Shown: positions 59,103 through 64,000 of the stretch, one piece after another
Layout: every line of letters begins with the position of its first letter
Numbering within the stretch: position 1 is the first letter of the stretch
NCBI RefSeq assembly: GCF_000203815.1
Contig: NW_004457736.1
Coordinates: 1,674,001-1,738,000, forward strand
Direction of reading: 5' to 3'
Length of the DNA: 64,000 nt
Source of the DNA: Cavenderia fasciculata
Lineage: Eukaryota > Evosea > Eumycetozoa > Acytosteliales > Cavenderiaceae
Translations under genes and position numbers: made by a program
Notes under the pieces: model-generated
The model's input: only the letters and a program-made list of their open reading frames with translations
Told to the model about the DNA's origin: nothing
Databases searched by the model: none

Positions 59103-61890
59103 TTAGAGATTTTGTTTGTTTAACCATTGAGAAAGGTCATTATTGAAAGATTCAAACCATTTACCATTGGTCTTGATGGATTCGATATCTTGTAGAATGG
59201 AACGATGAGCAATTGGGATGGCATTATCCTTGAGAAGGAACTTTTCAGCAATTTCAATTTGTTGGTCAGAGAGACGATAGGCAAGTGTCGATGTGATAAT
59301 ACGACCAAACAATCCACTCTCCTTGAAACGATCATTGATTGACTTGAAATTGTCGACAAAATATTTCCAAGTGTGACTACGTTGAGCGTGTCCGACACCA
59401 GACCATACGATAAAAGTATCTTGCATGTTTACAAATTCTGTGAGAGAGAATTTGAGGGCCTTTTCGACACCAGATGGACTACGATTGAGACCAATAGTTT
59501 GGAGATAGGAATTCTTTTCAGCGACAACCTTGGCCTTTTTGTAGAGTTCAATGACTTGATCTTGTACAGCTTCGTCACCGTTACGAACGACAGTGTGGAG
59601 TACAACAGCACGAACATCGGCAGTGAGTGGAGATGATCCATCAAGGTGTTTGGCGAAACGTTTCTTTGATTCTTCTACAATGGGAGCATAACCGAGGAGA
59701 CCAAGACGGGTATTAACCTTTTCACGTAAAAGAACGTCAGATGATGATTCACCTTTGACTGATTCGAAACCAAGCTTGGTGGATAGTGGTGTAAGAAGTT
59801 TGACGACAAACTTTTCGAGTTGTTGGTGATATGGTTGATCTTCGGTGATGGCCAATAAAACAGAGAGACGGTCCATGATGAATGACCAAATGCTAAACTC
59901 GTTTTCATTTTCAAATGCCGATACTAGATCCATAAAGACAGAGAGTGGAGTTTGAAGAGCCTTGCTCAAAGCATTGGCATCAGATAAGAGACCCAAACGA
60001 TCGGCAGCTGGTAATTCAAGAGACTTGATGGCTGGAAGGAGCAAATCAATGATGGATTGGTCGTATTGAATACGATAGTAACCAGTTTGCTTGTAGTTTG
60101 GCTTGAACCACTCTCCCTCTTTGACATTGATAGTTACATCCTTTTCTCTAGAGTCGAGCATGATTTCTTGGGATTGCTTGTCTCTAGTTTCCACTTGAAT
60201 GTGACACTTCCAGATTGGATCCTTTGAAACATCGGCAGTTTCAGTGAAACGGAATTGTCTTTGGGAAACGTGATACGAACAACATGATCCTTGAGAACGA
60301 GTAAAAGATACGACTGGATAACCAGCCTTTTTAGTGTAGGCATCAACAAAGTCCTTTACATTATCATTGGCCTTTAGAGAGATTGAGTCCCAGAGATCTT
60401 CAGTGTTGGTGTTTTGGTACTTGAATTTGGTGAGGTAGTGATTGAGACCTTGACGGAAGGCATCACCGTAACGAGTGGCTACCATTTGAATGACACATGC
60501 ACCCTTGTTGTAGGAAATGGCATCAAAGATTTCATTGATTTGAGCAGAGTTGTGGACAGGTACTTCGATTGGATGACTATTCTCCAAAGCATCCAAACCC
60601 AAAGCACCATTTCTATAGATTTCACTAAAATCTAACCAATCATTCCATTCTGGGAATAAATGATCAGTAACCAAAACTCCCATATAAGTTGCAAAACCTT
60701 CATTTAACCATAATTGTGACCACCATTCCATTGTTACCTAAAAAAAATAAAAATATAAATATAATATAATCTATCTATTTATCTATTTTTTTACATACTA
60801 AATTACCAAACCATTGATGAGCCAATTCATGACCAATAACTTCAGTGATTCTTTGTTTAGTTCTAAGAGTAGTTTGTGGAGAGGTAAGAAGAATAGATTC
60901 ACGATAAGTGATCAAACCAAAATTCTCCATGGCACCAAAAGTAAAAGATCCAATGGCAATGTGATCACACTTTTTGAGTGGGAATGGGATTTCAAAATAC
61001 TCTTCAAAGAAATCTAGGGCACGAATAGCAACATCGAGAGCAAAGTCGCCCTTTTCTTCTTTACCAATGGATTGATAGATACGAGTACGAACTCCACTCT
61101 TTGTGAATCCTTCGACATAATCAAATTCACCAACGACAAAGGCTACAATATAGGTAGACATACGAGGTGTCTTTTCAAAGACATAGGTATGAGTACCGTC
61201 GGCATTGTCAGTAAGAGATACTTCTGGTTGATTGGACAAGGCAGTGAGGTGCTTCTCGGTGGTGATGGTAATGTAAAACTCAGCCTTGAGTGCTGGTTCA
61301 TCAAAACATGGGAAAGCACGACGAGCATCGGTTGCTTCAAATTGAGTGGTGGCAACATAACGATCTTCACCATTGACGACATACTTTGAACGGTAGAAAC
61401 CCTTCAACTTGTCATTCAACTCTCCAGTAAAGGCAATGGCAAGTACGGCAGAGTCAGATGGACTAACCTCTTTTTCAAATGTAAGAACAGCAACTTCATC
61501 AGTAGTATCGTATTCAATATTGATGGCCTTGTTGTTATTGTTGATGGTAGCACTTTGAATGGCAATTTCAATAGAATGAATAACAATGGTAGTAGTTGGT
61601 TTGTTGACTTGCAATGTAATATCTACTTGTCCACGAAAAGTAAATGCCTTTATATTTGGATAAAGATGAAGATTATAACTTTTTGGTACTACATTGTCTG
61701 GTAATACCAAACGATCACCTCTATCAAATAAATATTTACTAGTAGTAGCTGTAGTAGTTGTCATCGTAGTAGTAGTATTGAATATATAATTAATAAAAGT
61801 TAAATGATTATTATTATTTTGATGATATATAACAAATGAGATAAATAATACTAAAACTGTAAGAACAACACTTTTATTTTTGATGTTCAT
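59103..61890 (-). CDS. M1 family aminopeptidase with N-terminal membrane anchor
   Basis: Exons 61890-60799 and 60737-59103; 908 aa. Zinc metallopeptidase removing N-terminal amino acids; sequence close to puromycin-sensitive aminopeptidases. A hydrophobic segment (about 9-22, VLTVLVLFISFVIY) suggests a type II membrane anchor. Then come VPKSYNLHLYP, RRAFPCFDEPALKAEF, the exopeptidase motif GAMEN (319-323), zinc site HELAH (354-358) and Glu377 18 residues later in WLNEGFATY, all intact. The C-terminal helical ERAP-like domain is complete to LSQWLNKQN. The single intron falls between NL and VTMEWW within the active site region. An internal ATG at residue 43 could give a soluble form. Confidence 0.94.
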
Positions 61891-61943
61891 TTTGGTTTGA
61901 ATGGTGGAAGCCTCACAACAAAAAAGAATGAATATCCCAGGTT

Positions 61944-61977
<34 letters not shown>

Positions 61978-62058
61978 CTTCTCCGATTCACCAGCTCCTT
62001 CTAGAAATGCATAAGATTGTCGCAAAAGGTAATCATTTGAATCGAATCGAATCAAAGA
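61891..62058. promoter_or_regulatory. Shared upstream region of aminopeptidase and LysA-type genes
   Basis: 168 bp between divergent starts, dominated by a run of 32 T (61946-61977) that could exclude nucleosomes. Confidence 0.4.
61946..61977. repeat. T32 homopolymer
   Basis: Thirty-two uninterrupted T on the plus strand, in the divergent promoter region. Confidence 0.95.
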
Positions 62059-62408
62059 ATGATACCAACAACCAAAGATGATACAACCTTTGACAACAAC
62101 AACAAAGAGATGCCATTTACAAGCGATCAAATATTTGATGCAATTCGAAATGCTCAAGGAGATACACCATTTCATCTATACAATGGTGATATGATTGCTG
62201 AAAATGCACGTCATATGATCAAATCGTTTAGAAATCATTTCACTCATTACACCAACTATTTTGCTGTAAAGGCAACTCCTAATCCACATCTACTAGATCT
62301 ACTTAAACAACAAGGAATGGGTGTAGATTGTAGTTCTTTTGCAGAATTAATCTTATCTCAAAAAGGTAAAAAACAAAACAGTGATATACAGAACAACAAT
62401 CTGTTTGT

Positions 62409-62498
<90 letters not shown>

Positions 62499-63635
62499 AT
62501 ATTGTATCTAACAATGATTTTATTTATTTATTATTTTATAGTTGGATTTAAAGGTGATGAAATTATGTTTACAAGTAATAATACACCAGACAAGGAATAT
62601 CAATTGGCATATGAATTGGGTGCAGTCATCAACCTTGATGATATAACACAAATTGATGCAATGAAACAGGCACTTGGTGGTGAGAAGATGCCAAGAATGG
62701 TATCTTTGAGATATAATCCTGGACCACTTAAACAAGGAAATGCAATCATTGGAGAACCACAAGAAGCAAAGTTTGGTTTGACTGCTGCTCAATTGCCAGA
62801 GGCATATGCCAAGCTAAAGGCTTTGGGTGTAGATAGATTTGGTTTACATTGTATGGTGGCATCGAATGAGTTGCAACTAGATTACTTTGAAGAGACTGCC
62901 AAATTACTCTTTAATACTGTTGCAGAGTTGTCTCGGTCACCAATGTCACTCACTTTTGAAATGATAAACTTGGGTGGTGGTATTGGTATCCCTTATCGAC
63001 CAGGTCAAAAACCCGTTGATTTTGTACAACTTGCTCAAAGAATAGCCAACCAATACAATAATATCATATTACCACTACTCTCTGATCAACAACAATACGT
63101 CAACGCCAACATTAAAGAAATTAAAATTGTAACTGAATGTGGTAGAGTTGTCACTGGACCATATGGTTGTCTCATTACAAAAGCTATTCACCACAAATCA
63201 ACTTATAAACAATATGTAGGAGTTGATGCCTGTATGGTTAATTTAATGCGTCCTGGAATGTATGGTGCTTATCATCATATTACTGTTTTAAAACAAAATA
63301 ATCAAAATAATCAAAATAATCAAAATAATCAAAATAATAATAATCTATATGATATAGTTGGATCATTATGTGAGAATAATGATAAATTTGCAGTAAATAG
63401 ATCATTACCAAACATTGAAAAAGGAGATATATTGGTGATTCATGATAGTGGAGCACATGGACATAGTATGGGTTTTAACTACAACGGAAAGACAAGATCG
63501 GCTGAATATTTATTTACTACTACCAACAACAACAACAACGAGACCAAAACATTCACATGCATCCGAAGAGGTGAAACCTTGGATGATTTATTCACAACAT
63601 TGGATTTCTCAAAATGGGACAACAAAGACCTTTGA
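62059..63635 (+). CDS. lysA: PLP-dependent decarboxylase of the diaminopimelate decarboxylase (LysA) type
   Basis: Exons 62059-62365 and 62542-63635; 466 aa. Fold III PLP enzyme. The PLP lysine is Lys71 in NYFAVKATPNPHLL; GVDCSSFAEL, the His of FGLHCMVAS, the phosphate loop NLGGGIGIPYRPG, and TECGRVVTGPYG follow. The partner-site motif is GSLCENNDKF (Cys and Asp of CExxD type), and the end IHDSGAHGHSMGFNYNGKTR is diaminopimelate decarboxylase-like. It would turn meso-diaminopimelate into lysine, but other amino acids are possible. The sequence resembles bacterial forms (MRPGMYGAYHHITV). An Asn/Gln insert near 405 is a host-style addition. The intron is 176 nt, mostly CT repeat. An in-frame ATG at 62110 is an alternative start. 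Confidence 0.87.
62410..62496. repeat. (CT)n tract in the LysA-type gene intron
   Basis: Almost uninterrupted CT dinucleotides filling about half of the intron. Confidence 0.97.
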
Positions 63636-63780
63636 AAAATGCGCAACAATGAAAAAATTTAAATAAAAAAAAAAATTAAATAAAAATTTTTTAAAACGAA
63701 CGAAGGAGAGAGGGGTCTCGTTTTTTTCCTTTTGATTTAATTATAACACAATAATATTAATCAACAGCAACAACGATAAG

Positions 63781-64000
63781 ATGAATAATAAACCAACAAA
63801 AAAAGATTATCCTAGAAGAAAGGCAGGATTTAAAGCAGCAGAAGAAGTACCATCTACACTTGAACAAGCAGAAAAGATATATCAAGAGGAACAATCACTT
63901 AGTGTTATCATTCAATTCAAAAATAAAGATGATCAAGAATCTGAACCAACTGGTCCACCAATCTCTGTACCTCAAAATATAACTACTGAACAACTACAAC
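63781..64000 (+). CDS. nle1: Notchless homologue NLE1, N-terminus (partial)
   Basis: ATG at 63781 with AAGATG context; the frame is open to the window end (73 codons). After a basic start (KPTKKDYPRRKAGFKA) comes LSVIIQFKNKDDQESEPTGP and PISVPQNITTEQLQ, the NLE domain that interacts with the AAA protein Rea1/Midasin during 60S ribosome maturation. The expected WD propeller lies outside. WDR12/YTM1 has a related domain, but the SVPQNITTEQL pattern fits Notchless better. Confidence 0.7.
   Translation, partial: MNNKPTKKDYPRRKAGFKAAEEVPSTLEQAEKIYQEEQSLSVIIQFKNKDDQESEPTGPPISVPQNITTEQLQ

Noticed and set aside
62059-63635. Annotation of the PLP enzyme as ornithine decarboxylase
   Set aside because: The CENND partner motif and the C-terminal HDSGAHGHSMGFNYNGK block fit diaminopimelate decarboxylase better than ornithine decarboxylase, although substrate is unproven.

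Overview
This is a nuclear genome segment from a dictyostelid social amoeba. The signs are AT-rich intergenic DNA with long simple repeats, exons full of Asn, Gln, Thr and Ser homopolymers, short GT-AG introns (mostly about 60-100 nt, with GTATGT or GTAAGT donors), and a typical dictyostelid gene set (FNIP-repeat protein, half-size ABCA transporter, tandem coronin, PKA-C with a Gln-rich N-terminus, several Rho GTPase-activating proteins). Coding GC looks higher than I expect for D. discoideum, so another dictyostelid is likely; I cannot name the species. No tRNA, rRNA, CRISPR array, transposase or reverse transcriptase was recognised.

Layout: 1-1.5 kb, GATA zinc-finger factor (partial, minus). 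1.5-4.0 kb, gene-poor. 4.0-10.9 kb, four plus-strand genes: NAA60-like acetyltransferase, two PH-domain proteins, tandem coronin (corB). 11.1-16.1 kb, four-domain saposin precursor and ABCA half transporter (minus). 16.9-18.6 kb, F-BAR/SH3 protein (plus). 18.9-25.9 kb, PIG-C, a RhoGAP protein and mitochondrial FAD glycerol-3-phosphate dehydrogenase (minus). 26.4-27.9 kb, RsmJ-like methyltransferase (plus). 28-31.6 kb, multi-module RhoGAP protein (minus). 31.6-34.2 kb, repeat-rich and gene-poor. 34.2-39.4 kb, FNIP-repeat protein and an MgtA-type P-ATPase (minus). 41-46.4 kb, CCDC43 homologue, zinc-finger protein, MSH4. 46.6-48.8 kb, PKA catalytic subunit. 49-54.4 kb, secreted CX5R phosphatase-like protein, DDRGK1, maleylacetoacetate isomerase, SART1/Snu66. 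54.5-58.9 kb, ORC2, a membrane coiled-coil protein, an SH3 protein. 59-63.6 kb, membrane-anchored M1 aminopeptidase and a LysA-type decarboxylase. 63.8-64 kb, start of Notchless (NLE1).

Many genes are divergent pairs with short shared upstream regions (SART1/ORC2 114 bp, aminopeptidase/LysA 168 bp, MSH4/pkaC 214 bp, DDRGK1/isomerase 220 bp). There are no operons. A cytoskeletal and signalling theme recurs (coronin, F-BAR/SH3, SH3 with a DDW motif, two RhoGAPs, PH proteins, PKA-C). The most notable points are a switchable coronin tail, a RhoGAP protein that appears to carry four ubiquitin-like modules of talin-F0 type, a second RhoGAP with Lys in place of the arginine finger, three genes of bacterial character (MgtA, RsmJ, LysA types), and an in-frame duplication inside pkaC. 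Exon boundaries were worked out by hand from splice signals and reading-frame continuity and were not checked against transcripts.
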